This document shows positions 36,601-50,065 of a stretch of DNA of 64,000 nucleotides, in pieces; the stretch's first letter is position 1, and every line of letters begins with the position of its first letter. The stretch comes from Oegoconia quadripuncta (taxonomy: Eukaryota; Arthropoda; Insecta; Lepidoptera; Autostichidae): the NCBI GenBank assembly GCA_949316235.1, contig OX438758.1, positions 2,081,772-2,145,771 on the forward strand, in the 5' to 3' direction. The notes under the pieces were generated by a model. The model saw only the letters and a program-made list of their open reading frames with translations, was not told where the DNA came from and searched no databases. A program made the translations under genes and the position numbers.

Positions 36601-39600
36601 TAAAAGGTACGAAAACAAAACCATTCTTGTATACTGCCTTTTAAAGGCGATTGTAAATCATGGTACCATAAATAGACATAACCTTAAAGACTTCTTAATT
36701 GTATTTCGACAAAGTGTAGACTCTCTAAAAGCCATAGAATTACCCGTAGACCAGTGGGATGTGCTGTTAGTATTCCTTATCACTCAAAAACTGGACCAGT
36801 CACTGCGCAATGCTTGGGAAACCAATAGAAAAGATGCTTCTATTCCCACTTTGATCGAGCTGTTACATTTTCTTAATATGCGCATGACTGCCTTAGAATT
36901 AATAAGTGACAAAGGCATGGAACCTAAACAACAAATAAAACCTCGAAGATCTGAATCGAGGAGGTCGAAGGCGAGACCATCGAGTTCAAGCGAGCGGCGC
37001 AACAAGCCTAGTCGCTCGAGGTCAAAGCTTCCTTTGCGTTGCAATAATTCTGGTCACTTCACAAGGCGAGTGAGACAAACGGAAGTAAGTCAAGCAGGTA
37101 CCGAATGTACAGAACAGAGGAGCAACAGGGTATCACCGCACACTGAGCAGTTTAATGTACACGGGATACATGATAAATGCATGATTTAAGCAATAATACA
37201 CAAAATTTGATTTTGAAAAGTTTATTGACATGGTAACGAATTTAATAGGCCCTAGTGATCGTGTCAGATTCCCTGTGTTAAACAACGTAATACCAGAGTT
37301 TGATCCCCTAAGTAAGGAACAATCTGTCGATGTTTGGATCCACAAAGTTGATGAATGTGCTCAGATTTATGGGTGGAACGATAGGTAGATTGTTCATTAC
37401 GCTTTGCCGAAACTTATTGGAGTTGCGAGGACCTGGTACCAAGGTTTGCCATCACTGTTGTTTAGCTGGTCCGCATGGAAATAAAAATTAAGAGCATCCT
37501 TCCCTACCAGAGATACTCGTAATTATGCAGAGTTATTGACAGAAATGATGAATAAAAAGGTGCGTTTTGGAGAGTCTTTAGAAATTTATTATTATTCTAA
37601 GATGACTCTTCTGAACAGGTGTCAGATTTCTGGTAAACGAGCTGTGGATTGTTTGGTAGCAGACATAGAGGATCGTGGTGTAAGATTAGGAGCACAGAGG
37701 TCTCCGAGCCAGAACAGGTACTGAAATTTTTGAAAACTGTTAAGGTAGGGCAAGATAGAAGTTCAGGAGATTCATCACGGCCTAGAGAGAAAGATAGACG
37801 TGCTAATTACACAAACAATAACGGCAACCCACCAATCGGCAACAAACTCGATACTTCACAGAAATCCTCTAGACAGTTAGTTTGTTATAACTGCAATATA
37901 GAATTAGGGCAAGATAGAAGTTCAGGAGATTCATCACGGCCTAGAGAGAAAGATAGAGGTGCTAATTACACAAACAATAACGGCAACCCACCAATCGGCA
38001 ACAAATTCGATACTTCACAGAAATCCTCTAGACAGTTAGTTTGTTATAACTGCAACGAGTCGGGCCATCCCTTCTATCGCTGTCCTAAGCCCAAGTAGCA
38101 ATGTACAAAGTGTAAACCTGATAATAATATTGTTTAGAATGTATCTAAATGTCTAAATAATAAAAAATATCTAAATGTGACAAAGTGTAGACTCTCTAAA
38201 AGCCATAGAATTACCCGTAGACCAGTGGGATGTGCTGTTAGTATTCCTTATCACTCAAAAACTGGACCAGTCACTGCGCAATGCTTGGGAAACCAATAGA
38301 AAAGATGCTTCTATTCCCACTTTGATCGAGCTGTTACATTTTCTTAATATGCGCATGACTGCCTTAGAATTAATAAGTGACAAAGGCATGGAACCTAAAC
38401 AACAAATAAAACCTCGAAGATCTGAATCGAGGAGGTCGAAGGCGAGACCATCGAGATCAAGCGAGCGGCGCAACAAGCCTAGTCGCTCGAGGTCAAAGCT
38501 TCCTTTGCGTTGCAATAATTCTGGTCACTTCACAAGGCGAGTGAGACAAACGGAAGTAAGTCAAGCAGGTACCGAATGTACAGAACAGAGGAGCAACAGG
38601 GTATCACCGCACACTGAGCAGTTTAATGTACACGGGATACATGATAAATGCATGATTTAAGCAATAATACACAACATTTGATTTTGAAAAGTTTATTGAC
38701 ATGGTAACGAATTTAATAGGCCCTAGTGATCGTGTCAGATTCCCTGTGTTAAACAACGTAATACCAGAGTTTGATCCCCTAAGTAAGGAACAATCTGTCG
38801 ATGTTTGGATCCACAAAGTTGATGAAATTGTTATAAAAGGCAAGAGCACTAGAATTAGCAATTATATCGAAAAAATTGACGCGGCGAAAGAATCGCTACA
38901 GGAGATACACGTACGACTCCATGAGGTAACCGCCTTAATGAATAAGTTCGACGATATTCAAACTCTCATCGAGGTATTAGAAGTGACCTCGGACAAACAA
39001 GCACTGCATGAAGTGGAGCGCTCGAACATGGGAGACGCGATATTTCAATATGAAGCACAAATGGAAGCGCTCCTTCACGGTCCGATCGTTAGTGGGGAAA
39101 TGCAATCTTGTACCGCATCACCACGTGCCAACTCCACCGTCCTCGACGACTGTTACAAGGCAAAGAAAGCCGAAATTTGATTGCCTAAGATCGAGATTCC
39201 CAAGTTTGATGGCGATATAAGAAAGTGGCCTAATTTCAAGAATATCTTCTTCACCACCGTTAAAAGCGCGGACATACCACCTATCACTAATCTACAGCAT
39301 TTGAAGCTGGCCCTCACTGGAGAGGCCGCAGCCCTCGTGTCGTGTTTGTAAAAGGTACGAAAACAAAACCATTCTTGTATACTGCCTTTTAAAGGCGATT
39401 GTAAATCATGGTACCATAAATAGACATAACCTTAAAGACTTCTTAATTGTATTTCGACAAAGTGTAGACTCTCTAAAAGCCATAGAATTACCCGTAGACC
39501 AGTGGGATGTGCTGTTAGTATTCCTTATCACTCAAAAACTGGACCAGTCACTGCGCAATGCTTGGGAAACCAATAGAAAAGATGCTTCTATTCCCACTTT

Positions 39601-40926
39601 GATCGAGCTGTTACATTTTCTTAATATGCGCATGACTGCCTTAGAATTAATAAGTGACAAAGGCATGGAACCTAAACAACAAATAAAACCTCGAAGATCT
39701 GAATCGAGGAGGTCGAAGGCGAGACCATCGAGTTCAAGCGAGCGGCGCAACAAGCCTAGTCGCTCGAGGTCAAAGCTTCCTTTGCGTTGCAATAATTCTG
39801 GTCACTTCACAAGGCGAGTGAGACAAACGGAAGTAAGTCAAGCAGGTACCGAATGTACAGAACAGAGGAGCAACAGGGTATCACCGCACACTGAGCAGTT
39901 TAATGTACACGGGATACATGATAAATGCATGATTTAAGCAATAATACACAAAATTTGATTTTGAAAAGTTTATTGACATGGTAACGAATTTAATAGGCCC
40001 TAGTGATCGTGTCAGATTCCCTGTGTTAAACAACGTAATACCAGAGTTTGATCCCCTAAGTAAGGAACAATCTGTCGATGTTTGGATCCACAAAGTTGAT
40101 GAATGTGCTCAGATTTATGGGTGGAACGATAGGTAGATTGTTCATTACGCTTTGCCGAAACTTATTGGAGTTGCGAGGACCTGGTACCAAGGTTTGCCAT
40201 CACTGTTGTTTAGCTGGTCCGCATGGAAATAAAAATTAAGAGCATCCTTCCCTACCAGAGATACTCGTAATTATGCAGAGTTATTGACAGAAATGATGAA
40301 TAAAAAGGTGCGTTTTGGAGAGTCTTTAGAAATTTATTATTATTCTAAGATGACTCTTCTGAACAGGTGTCAGATTTCTGGTAAACGAGCTGTGGATTGT
40401 TTGGTAGCAGACATAGAGGATCGTGGTGTAAGATTAGGAGCACAGAGGTCTCCGAGCCAGAACAGGTACTGAAATTTTTGAAAACTGTTAAGGTAGGGCA
40501 AGATAGAAGTTCAGGAGATTCATCACGGCCTAGAGAGAAAGATAGACGTGCTAATTACACAAACAATAACGGCAACCCACCAATCGGCAACAAACTCGAT
40601 ACTTCACAGAAATCCTCTAGACAGTTAGTTTGTTATAACTGCAATATAGAATTAGGGCAAGATAGAAGTTCAGGAGATTCATCACGGCCTAGAGAGAAAG
40701 ATAGAGGTGCTAATTACACAAACAATAACGGCAACCCACCAATCGGCAACAAATTCGATACTTCACAGAAATCCTCTAGACAGTTAGTTTGTTATAACTG
40801 CAACGAGTCGGGCCATCCCTTCTATCGCTGTCCTAAGCCCAAGTAGCAATGTACAAAGTGTAAACCTGATAATAATATTGTTTAGAATGTATCTAAATGT
40901 CTAAATAATAAAAAATATCTAAATGT

Positions 40927-43900
40927 GACAAAGTGTAGACTCTCTAAAAGCCATAGAATTACCCGTAGACCAGTGGGATGTGCTGTTAGTATTCCTTATC
41001 ACTCAAAAACTGGACCAGTCACTGCGCAATGCTTGGGAAACCAATAGAAAAGATGCTTCTATTCCCACTTTGATCGAGCTGTTACATTTTCTTAATATGC
41101 GCATGACTGCCTTAGAATTAATAAGTGACAAAGGCATGGAACCTAAACAACAAATAAAACCGCGAAGATCTGAATCGAGGAGGTCGAAGGCGAGACCATC
41201 GAGATCAAGCGAGCGGCGCAACAAGCCTAGTCGCTCGAGGTCAAAGCTTCCTTTGCGTTGCAATAATTCTGGTCACTTCACAAGGCGAGTGAGACAAACG
41301 GAAGTAAGTCAAGCAGGTACCGAATGTACAGAACAGAGGAGCAACAGGGTATCACCGCACACTGAGCAGTTTAATGTACACGGGATACATGATAAATGCA
41401 TGATTTAAGCAATAATACACAACATTTGATTTTGAAAAGTTTATTGACATGGTAACGAATTTAATAGGCCCTAGTGATCGTGTCAGATTCCCTGTGTTAA
41501 ACAACGTAATACCAGAGTTTGATCCCCTAAGTAAGGAACAATCTGTCGATGTTTGGATCCACAAAGTTGATGAAATTGTTATAAAAGGCAAGAGCACTAG
41601 AATTAGCAATTATATCGAAAAAATTGACGCGGCGAAAGAATCGCTACAGGAGATACACGTACGACTCCATGAGGTAACCGCCTTAATGAATAAGTTCGAC
41701 GATATTCAAACTCTCATCGAGGTATTAGAAGTGACCTCGGACAAACAAGCACTGCATGAAGTGGAGCGCTCGAACATGGGAGACGCGATATTTCAATATG
41801 AAGCACAAATGGAAGCGCTCCTTCACGGTCCGATCGTTAGTGGGGAAATGCAATCTTGTACCGCATCACCACGTGCCAACTCCACCGTCCTCGACGACTG
41901 TTACAAGGCAAAGAAAGCCGAAATTTGATTGCCTAAGATCGAGATTCCCAAGTTTGATGGCGATATAAGAAAGTGGCCTAATTTCAAGAATATCTTCTTC
42001 ACCACCGTTAAAAGCGCGGACATACCACCTATCACTAATCTACAGCATTTGAAGCTGGCCCTCACTGGAGAGGCCGCAGCCCTCGTGTCGTGTTTGTAAA
42101 AGGTACGAAAACAAAACCATTCTTGTATACTGCCTTTTAAAGGCGATTGTAAATCATGGTACCATAAATAGACATAACCTTAAAGACTTCTTAATTGTAT
42201 TTCGACAAAGTGTAGACTCTCTAAAAGCCATAGAATTACCCGTAGACCAGTGGGATGTGCTGTTAGTATTCCTTATCACTCAAAAACTGGACCAGTCACT
42301 GCGCAATGCTTGGGAAACCAATAGAAAAGATGCTTCTATTCCCACTTTGATCGAGCTGTTACATTTTCTTAATATGCGCATGACTGCCTTAGAATTAATA
42401 AGTGACAAAGGCATGGAACCTAAACAACAAATAAAACCTCGAAGATCTGAATCGAGGAGGTCGAAGGCGAGACCATCGAGTTCAAGCGAGCGGCGAAACA
42501 AGCCTAGTCGCTCGAGGTCAAAGCTTCCTTTGCGTTGCAATAATTCTGGTCACTTCACAAGGCGAGTGAGACAAACGGAAGTAAGTCAAGCAGGTACCGA
42601 ATGTACAGAACAGAGGAGCAACAGGGTATCACCGCACACTGAGCAGTTTAATGTACACGGGATACATGATAAATGCATGATTTAAGCAATAATACACAAC
42701 ATTTGATTTTGAAAAGTTTATTGACATGGTAACGAATTTAATAGGCCCTAGTGATCGTGTCAGATTCCCTGTGTTAAACAACGTAATACCAGAGTTTGAT
42801 CCCCTAAGTAAGGAACAATCTGTCGATGTTTGGATCCACAAAGTTGATGAAATTGTTATAAAAGGCAAGAGCACTAGAATTAGCAATTATATCGAAAAAA
42901 TTGACGCGGCGAAAGAATCGCTACAGGAGATACACGTACGACTCCATGAGGTAACCGCCTTAATGAATAAGTTCGACGATATTCAAACTCTCATCGAGGT
43001 ATTAGAAGTGACCTCGGACAAACAAGCACTGCATGAAGTGGAGCGCTCGAACATGGGAGACGCGATATTTCAATATGAAGCACAAATGGAAGCGCTCCTT
43101 CACGGTCCGATCGTTAGTGGGGAAATGCAATCTTGTACCGCATCACCACGTGCCAACTCCACCGTCCTCGACGACTGTTACAAGGCAAAGAAAGCCGAAA
43201 TTTGATTGCCTAAGATCGAGATTCCCAAGTTTGATGGCGATATAAGAAAGTGGCCTAATTTCAAGAATATCTTCTTCACCACCGTTAAAAGCGCGGACAT
43301 ACCACCTATCACTAATCTACAGCATTTGAAGCTGGCCCTCACTGGAGAGGCCGCAGCCCTCGTGTCGTGTTTGTAAAAGGTACGAAATCAAAACCATTCT
43401 TGTATACTGCCTTTTAAAGGCGATTGTAAATCATGGTACCATAAATAGACATAACCTTAAAGACTTCTTAATTGTATTTCGACAAAGTGTAGACTCTCTA
43501 AAAGCCATAGAATTACCCGTAGACCAGTGGGATGTGCTGTTAGTATTCCTTATCACTCAAAAACTGGACCAGTCACTGCGCAATGCTTGGGAAACCAATA
43601 GAAAAGATGCTTCTATTCCCACTTTGATCGAGCTGTTACATTTTCTTAATATGCGCATGACTGCCTTAGAATTAATAAGTGACAAAGGCATGGAACCTAA
43701 ACAACAAATAAAACCTCGAAGATCTGAATCGAGGAGGTCGAAGGCGAGACCATCGAGTTCAAGCGAGCGGCGCAACAAGCCTAGTCGCTCGAGGTCAAAG
43801 CTTCCTTTGCGTTGCAATAATTCTGGTCACTTCACAAGGCGAGTGAGACAAACGGAAGTAAGTCAAGCAGGTACCGAATGTACAGAACAGAGGAGCAACA

Positions 43901-44951
43901 GGGTATCACCGCACACTGAGCAGTTTAATGTACACGGGATACATGATAAATGCATGATTTAAGCAATAATACACAAAATTTGATTTTGAAAAGTTTATTG
44001 ACATGGTAACGAATTTAATAGGCCCTAGTGATCGTGTCAGATTCCCTGTGTTAAACAACGTAATACCAGAGTTTGATCCCCTAAGTAAGGAACAATCTGT
44101 CGATGTTTGGATCCACAAAGTTGATGAATGTGCTCAGATTTATGGGTGGAACGATAGGTAGATTGTTCATTACGCTTTGCCGAAACTTATTGGAGTTGCG
44201 AGGACCTGGTACCAAGGTTTGCCATCACTGTTGTTTAGCTGGTCCGCATGGAAATAAAAATTAAGAGCATCCTTCCCTACCAGAGATACTCGTAATTATG
44301 CAGAGTTATTGACAGAAATGATGAATAAAAAGGTGCGTTTTGGAGAGTCTTTAGAAATTTATTATTATTCTAAGATGACTCTTCTGAACAGGTGTCAGAT
44401 TTCTGGTAAACGAGCTGTGGATTGTTTGGTAGCAGACATAGAGGATCGTGGTGTAAGATTAGGAGCACAGAGGTCTCCGAGCCAGAACAGGTACTGAAAT
44501 TTTTGAAAACTGTTAAGGTAGGGCAAGATAGAAGTTCAGGAGATTCATCACGGCCTAGAGAGAAAGATAGACGTGCTAATTACACAAACAATAACGGCAA
44601 CCCACCAATCGGCAACAAACTCGATACTTCACAGAAATCCTCTAGACAGTTAGTTTGTTATAACTGCAATATAGAATTAGGGCAAGATAGAAGTTCAGGA
44701 GATTCATCACGGCCTAGAGAGAAAGATAGAGGTGCTAATTACACAAACAATAACGGCAACCCACCAATCGGCAACAAATTCGATACTTCACAGAAATCCT
44801 CTAGACAGTTAGTTTGTTATAACTGCAACGAGTCGGGCCATCCCTTCTATCGCTGTCCTAAGCCCAAGTAGCAATGTACAAAGTGTAAACCTGATAATAA
44901 TATTGTTTAGAATGTATCTAAATGTCTAAATAATAAAAAATATCTAAATGT
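40927..44951 (+). repeat. 4025-bp superunit 1 (S-alpha-S-alpha-S-beta)
   Basis: An extra S-alpha is inserted. Private changes are T-to-G at 41162, C-to-A at 42496 and A-to-T at 43388. The middle S (42204) combines the gagttcaag tag with the cacaacattt tag, which marks a crossover inside S. Confidence 0.93.
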
Positions 44952-47900
44952 GACAAAGTGTAGACTCTCTAAAAGCCATAGAATTACCCGTAGACCAGTG
45001 GGATGTGCTGTTAGTATTCCTTATCACTCAAAAACTGGACCAGTCACTGCGCAATGCTTGGGAAACCAATAGAAAAGATGCTTCTATTCCCACTTTGATC
45101 GAGCTGTTACATTTTCTTAATATGCGCATGACTGCCTTAGAATTAATAAGTGACAAAGGCATGGAACCTAAACAACAAATAAAACCGCGAAGATCTGAAT
45201 CGAGGAGGTCGAAGGCGAGACCATCGAGATCAAGCGAGCGGCGCAACAAGCCTAGTCGCTCGAGGTCAAAGCTTCCTTTGCGTTGCAATAATTCTGGTCA
45301 CTTCACAAGGCGAGTGAGACAAACGGAAGTAAGTCAAGCAGGTACCGAATGTACAGAACAGAGGAGCAACAGGGTATCACCGCACACTGAGCAGTTTAAT
45401 GTACACGGGATACATGATAAATGCATGATTTAAGCAATAATACACAACATTTGATTTTGAAAAGTTTATTGACATGGTAACGAATTTAATAGGCCCTAGT
45501 GATCGTGTCAGATTCCCTGTGTTAAACAACGTAATACCAGAGTTTGATCCCCTAAGTAAGGAACAATCTGTCGATGTTTGGATCCACAAAGTTGATGAAA
45601 TTGTTATAAAAGGCAAGAGCACTAGAATTAGCAATTATATCGAAAAAATTGACGCGGCGAAAGAATCGCTACAGGAGATACACGTACGACTCCATGAGGT
45701 AACCGCCTTAATGAATAAGTTCGACGATATTCAAACTCTCATCGAGGTATTAGAAGTGACCTCGGACAAACAAGCACTGCATGAAGTGGAGCGCTCGAAC
45801 ATGGGAGACGCGATATTTCAATATGAAGCACAAATGGAAGCGCTCCTTCACGGTCCGATCGTTAGTGGGGAAATGCAATCTTGTACCGCATCACCACGTG
45901 CCAACTCCACCGTCCTCGACGACTGTTACAAGGCAAAGAAAGCCGAAATTTGATTGCCTAAGATCGAGATTCCCAAGTTTGATGGCGATATAAGAAAGTG
46001 GCCTAATTTCAAGAATATCTTCTTCACCACCGTTAAAAGCGCGGACATACCACCTATCACTAATCTACAGCATTTGAAGCTGGCCCTCACTGGAGAGGCC
46101 GCAGCCCTCGTGTCGTGTTTGTAAAAGGTACGAAAACAAAACCATTCTTGTATACTGCCTTTTAAAGGCGATTGTAAATCATGGTACCATAAATAGACAT
46201 AACCTTAAAGACTTCTTAATTGTATTTCGACAAAGTGTAGACTCTCTAAAAGCCATAGAATTACCCGTAGACCAGTGGGATGTGCTGTTAGTATTCCTTA
46301 TCACTCAAAAACTGGACCAGTCACTGCGCAATGCTTGGGAAACCAATAGAAAAGATGCTTCTATTCCCACTTTGATCGAGCTGTTACATTTTCTTAATAT
46401 GCGCATGACTGCCTTAGAATTAATAAGTGACAAAGGCATGGAACCTAAACAACAAATAAAACCTCGAAGATCTGAATCGAGGAGGTCGAAGGCGAGACCA
46501 TCGAGTTCAAGCGAGCGGCGAAACAAGCCTAGTCGCTCGAGGTCAAAGCTTCCTTTGCGTTGCAATAATTCTGGTCACTTCACAAGGCGAGTGAGACAAA
46601 CGGAAGTAAGTCAAGCAGGTACCGAATGTACAGAACAGAGGAGCAACAGGGTATCACCGCACACTGAGCAGTTTAATGTACACGGGATACATGATAAATG
46701 CATGATTTAAGCAATAATACACAACATTTGATTTTGAAAAGTTTATTGACATGGTAACGAATTTAATAGGCCCTAGTGATCGTGTCAGATTCCCTGTGTT
46801 AAACAACGTAATACCAGAGTTTGATCCCCTAAGTAAGGAACAATCTGTCGATGTTTGGATCCACAAAATTGATGAAATTGTTATAAAAGGCAAGAGCACT
46901 AGAATTAGCAATTATATCGAAAAAATTGACGCGGCGAAAGAATCGCTACAGGAGATACACGTACGACTCCATGAGGTAACCGCCTTAATGAATAAGTTCG
47001 ACGATATTCAAACTCTCATCGAGGTATTAGAAGTGACCTCGGACAAACAAGCACTGCATGAAGTGGAGCGCTCGAACATGGGAGACGCGATATTTCAATA
47101 TGAAGCACAAATGGAAGCGCTCCTTCACGGTCCGATCGTTAGTGGGGAAATGCAATCTTGTACCGCATCACCACGTGCCAACTCCACCGTCCTCGACGAC
47201 TGTTACAAGGCAAAGAAAGCCGAAATTTGATTGCCTAAGATCGAGATTCCCAAGTTTGATGGCGATATAAGAAAGTGGCCTAATTTCAAGAATATCTTCT
47301 TCACCACCGTTAAAAGCGCGGACATACCACCTATCACTAATCTACAGCATTTGAAGCTGGCCCTCACTGGAGAGGCCGCAGCCCTCGTGTCGTGTTTGTA
47401 AAAGGTACGAAATCAAAACCATTCTTGTATACTGCCTTTTAAAGGCGATTGTAAATCATGGTACCATAAATAGACATAACCTTAAAGACTTCTTAATTGT
47501 ATTTCGACAAAGTGTAGACTCTCTAAAAGCCATAGAATTACCCGTAGACCAGTGGGATGTGCTGTTAGTATTCCTTATCACTCAAAAACTGGACCAGTCA
47601 CTGCGCAATGCTTGGGAAACCAATAGAAAAGATGCTTCTATTCCCACTTTGATCGAGCTGTTACATTTTCTTAATATGCGCATGACTGCCTTAGAATTAA
47701 TAAGTGACAAAGGCATGGAACCTAAACAACAAATAAAACCTCGAAGATCTGAATCGAGGAGGTCGAAGGCGAGACCATCGAGATCAAGCGAGCGGCGCAA
47801 CAAGCCTAGTCGCTCGAGGTCAAAGCTTCCTTTGCGTTGCAATAATTCTGGTCACTTCACAAGGCGAGTGAGACAAACGGAAGTAAGTCAAGCAGGTACC

Positions 47901-48958
47901 GAATGTACAGAACAGAGGAGCAACAGGGTATCACCGCACACTGAGCAGTTTAATGTACACGGGATACATGATAAATGCATGATTTAAGCAATAATACACA
48001 AAATTTGATTTTGAAAAGTTTATTGACATGGTAACGAATTTAATAGGCCCTAGTGATCGTGTCAGATTCCCTGTGTTAAACAACGTAATACCAGAGTTTG
48101 ATCCCCTAAGTAAGGAACAATCTGTCGATGTTTGGATCCACAAAGTTGATGAATGTGCTCAGATTTATGGGTGGAACGATAGGTAGATTGTTCATTACGC
48201 TTTGCCGAGGACCTGGTACCAAGGTTTGCCATCACTGTTGTTTAGCTGGTCCGCATGGAAATAAAAATTAAGAGCATCCTTCCCTACCAGAGATACTCTT
48301 AATTATGCAGAGTTATTGACAGAAATGATGAATAAAAAGGTGCGTTTTGGAGAGTCTTTAGAAATTTATTATTATTCTAAGATGACTCTTCTGAACAGGT
48401 GTCAGATTTCTGGTAAACGAGCTGTGGATTGTTTGGTAGCAGACATAGAGGATCGTGGTGTAAGATTAGGAGCACAGAGGTCTCCGAGCCAGAACAGGTA
48501 CTGAAATTTTTGAAAACTGTTAAGGTAGGGCAAGATAGAAGTTCAGGAGATTCATCACGGCCTAGAGAGAAAGATAGACGTGCTAATTACACAAACAATA
48601 ACGGCAACCCACCAATCGGCAACAAACTCGATACTTCACAGAAATCCTCTAGACAGTTAGTTTGTTATAACTGCAATATAGAATTAGGGCAAGATAGAAG
48701 TTCAGGAGATTCATCACGGCCTAGAGAGAAAGATAGAGGTGCTAATTACACAAACAATAACGGCAACCCACCAATCGGCAACAAATTCGATACTTCACAG
48801 AAATCCTCTAGACAGTTAGTTTGTTATAACTGCAACGAGTCGGGCCATCCCTTCTATCGCTGTCCTAAGCCCAAGTAGCAATGTACAAAGTGTAAACCTG
48901 ATAATAATATTGTTTAGAATGTATCTAAATGTCTAAATAATAAAAAATATCTAAATGT
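44952..48958 (+). repeat. 4025-bp superunit 2 with an 18-bp deletion
   Basis: It repeats all three private changes of superunit 1 at exactly +4025 bp (45187, 46521, 47413), so it is a direct duplicate of it. It then acquired its own changes, including an 18-bp deletion near 48208 flanked by short cga repeats. Confidence 0.93.
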
Positions 48959-50065
48959 GACAAAGTGTAGACTCTCTAAAAGCCATAGAATTACCCGTAG
49001 ACCAGTGGGATGTGCTGTTAGTATTCCTTATCACTCAAAAACTGGACCAGTCACTGCGCAATGCTTGGGAAACCAATAGAAAAGATGCTTCTATTCCCAC
49101 TTTGAACGAGCTGTTACATTTTCTTGTGACAAAGGCATGGAACCTAAACAACAAATAAAACCTCGAAGATCTGAATCGAGGAGGTCGAAAGCGAGACCAT
49201 CGAGATCAAGCGAGCGGCGCATCACGCCTAGTCGCTCGGGGTCAAGGCTTCCTTTGCGTTGCAATAATTCTGGTCACTTCACAAGGAGAGTGAGACAACC
49301 GGAAGTAAGTCAAGCAGGTACCGAATGTACAGAACAGAGGAGCAACAGGGTATCACCGCACACTGAGCAGTTTAATGTATACGGGATGCATGATAAATGC
49401 ATGATTTAAGCAATAATACACAAAATTTGTTTTTTGAAAAGTTTATTGACATGGTAACGAATTTAATAGGCCCTAGTGATCGTGTCAGATTCCCTGTGTT
49501 AAACAACGTAATACCAGAGTTTGATCCCCTAAGTAAGGAACAATCTGTCGATGTTTGGATCCACAAAGTTGATGAATGTGCTCAGATTTATGGGTGGAAC
49601 GATAGGTAGATTGTTCATTACGCTTTGCCGAAACTTATTGGAGTTGCGAGGACCTGGTACCATGGTTTGCCATCACTGTTGTTTAGCTGGTCCGCATGGA
49701 AATAAAAATTAAGAGAATCCTTCCCTACCAGAGATAATTATGCAGAGTTATTGACAGAAATGATGAATAAAAAGGTGCGTTTTGGAGAGTCTTTAGAAAT
49801 TTATTATTATTCTAAGATGAATCTTCTGAACAGGTGTCAGATTTCTGGTAAACGAGCTGTGGATTGTTTGGTAGCAGACATAGAGGATCGTGGTGCAAGA
49901 TTAGTAGCACAGAGGTCTCCGAGCCAGAACAGGTACTGAAATTTTTGAAAACTGTTAAGGTAGGGCAAGATAAAAGTTCAGGAGATTCATCACGGCCTAG
50001 AGAGAAAGATAGACGTGCTAATTACAACAACGGCAACCCACCAATCGGCAACAAATTCGATACTT
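48959..50065 (+). repeat. Right-edge unit (S plus partial beta), divergent
   Basis: This S has a 31-bp deletion near 49125 and shares edge-specific variants with the left-edge unit, including gcatcacgcctag and the long T-run that keeps the gypsy Gag start in frame (ORF 49397-49609). Beta has a 6-bp deletion near 50026 and stops at 50065 inside the zinc-knuckle linker. Confidence 0.88.

Larger units (their letters stand above)
16195..40926 (+). repeat. Nine head-to-tail 2748-bp higher-order units
   Basis: S-alpha-S-beta units start at 16195, 18943, 21691, 24439, 27187, 29935, 32683, 35431 and 38179, all exactly 2748 bp apart. Some share private changes: the first two units have TGA in the Arg/Ser block (17708-17710 and 20456-20458); the fourth and sixth share an Arg-to-Ile change (24706 and 30202, 5496 bp apart), so a two-unit block was duplicated. 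The first unit alone has Ser for Pro in beta near 18752, and the fourth alone has a G-to-A change near 26257. Confidence 0.95.
15152..50065 (+). repeat. 34.9-kb satellite array of chimeric gypsy/BEL gag DNA
   Basis: Comparing repeated landmarks shows three modules: S (648 bp), alpha (629 bp) and beta (823 bp). S-alpha is 1277 bp and S-beta is 1471 bp. The array contains 14 alpha copies and 11 full plus one partial beta copy, joined by S modules; the Arg/Ser block of S occurs 26 times. Core copies differ by only a few point changes over kilobases, whereas the first and last copies are clearly more divergent, as expected of a satellite homogenised by unequal exchange. All modules are in the same orientation. 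Every core copy carries the same stops and frameshifts, so the amplified DNA was already noncoding. The copy number in the sequenced animal may differ, because arrays like this are hard to assemble. Confidence 0.95.

Noticed and set aside
15152..50065. Dozens of minus-strand open frames of 70-86 codons repeated through the array
   Set aside because: They lie antisense to the Gag modules, overlap the same positions in every unit and show no protein family features.
15152..50065. CRISPR array or other prokaryotic repeat system
   Set aside because: Units are over 1.2 kb, carry retroelement Gag code and have no short repeat-spacer pattern; the surroundings are eukaryotic.
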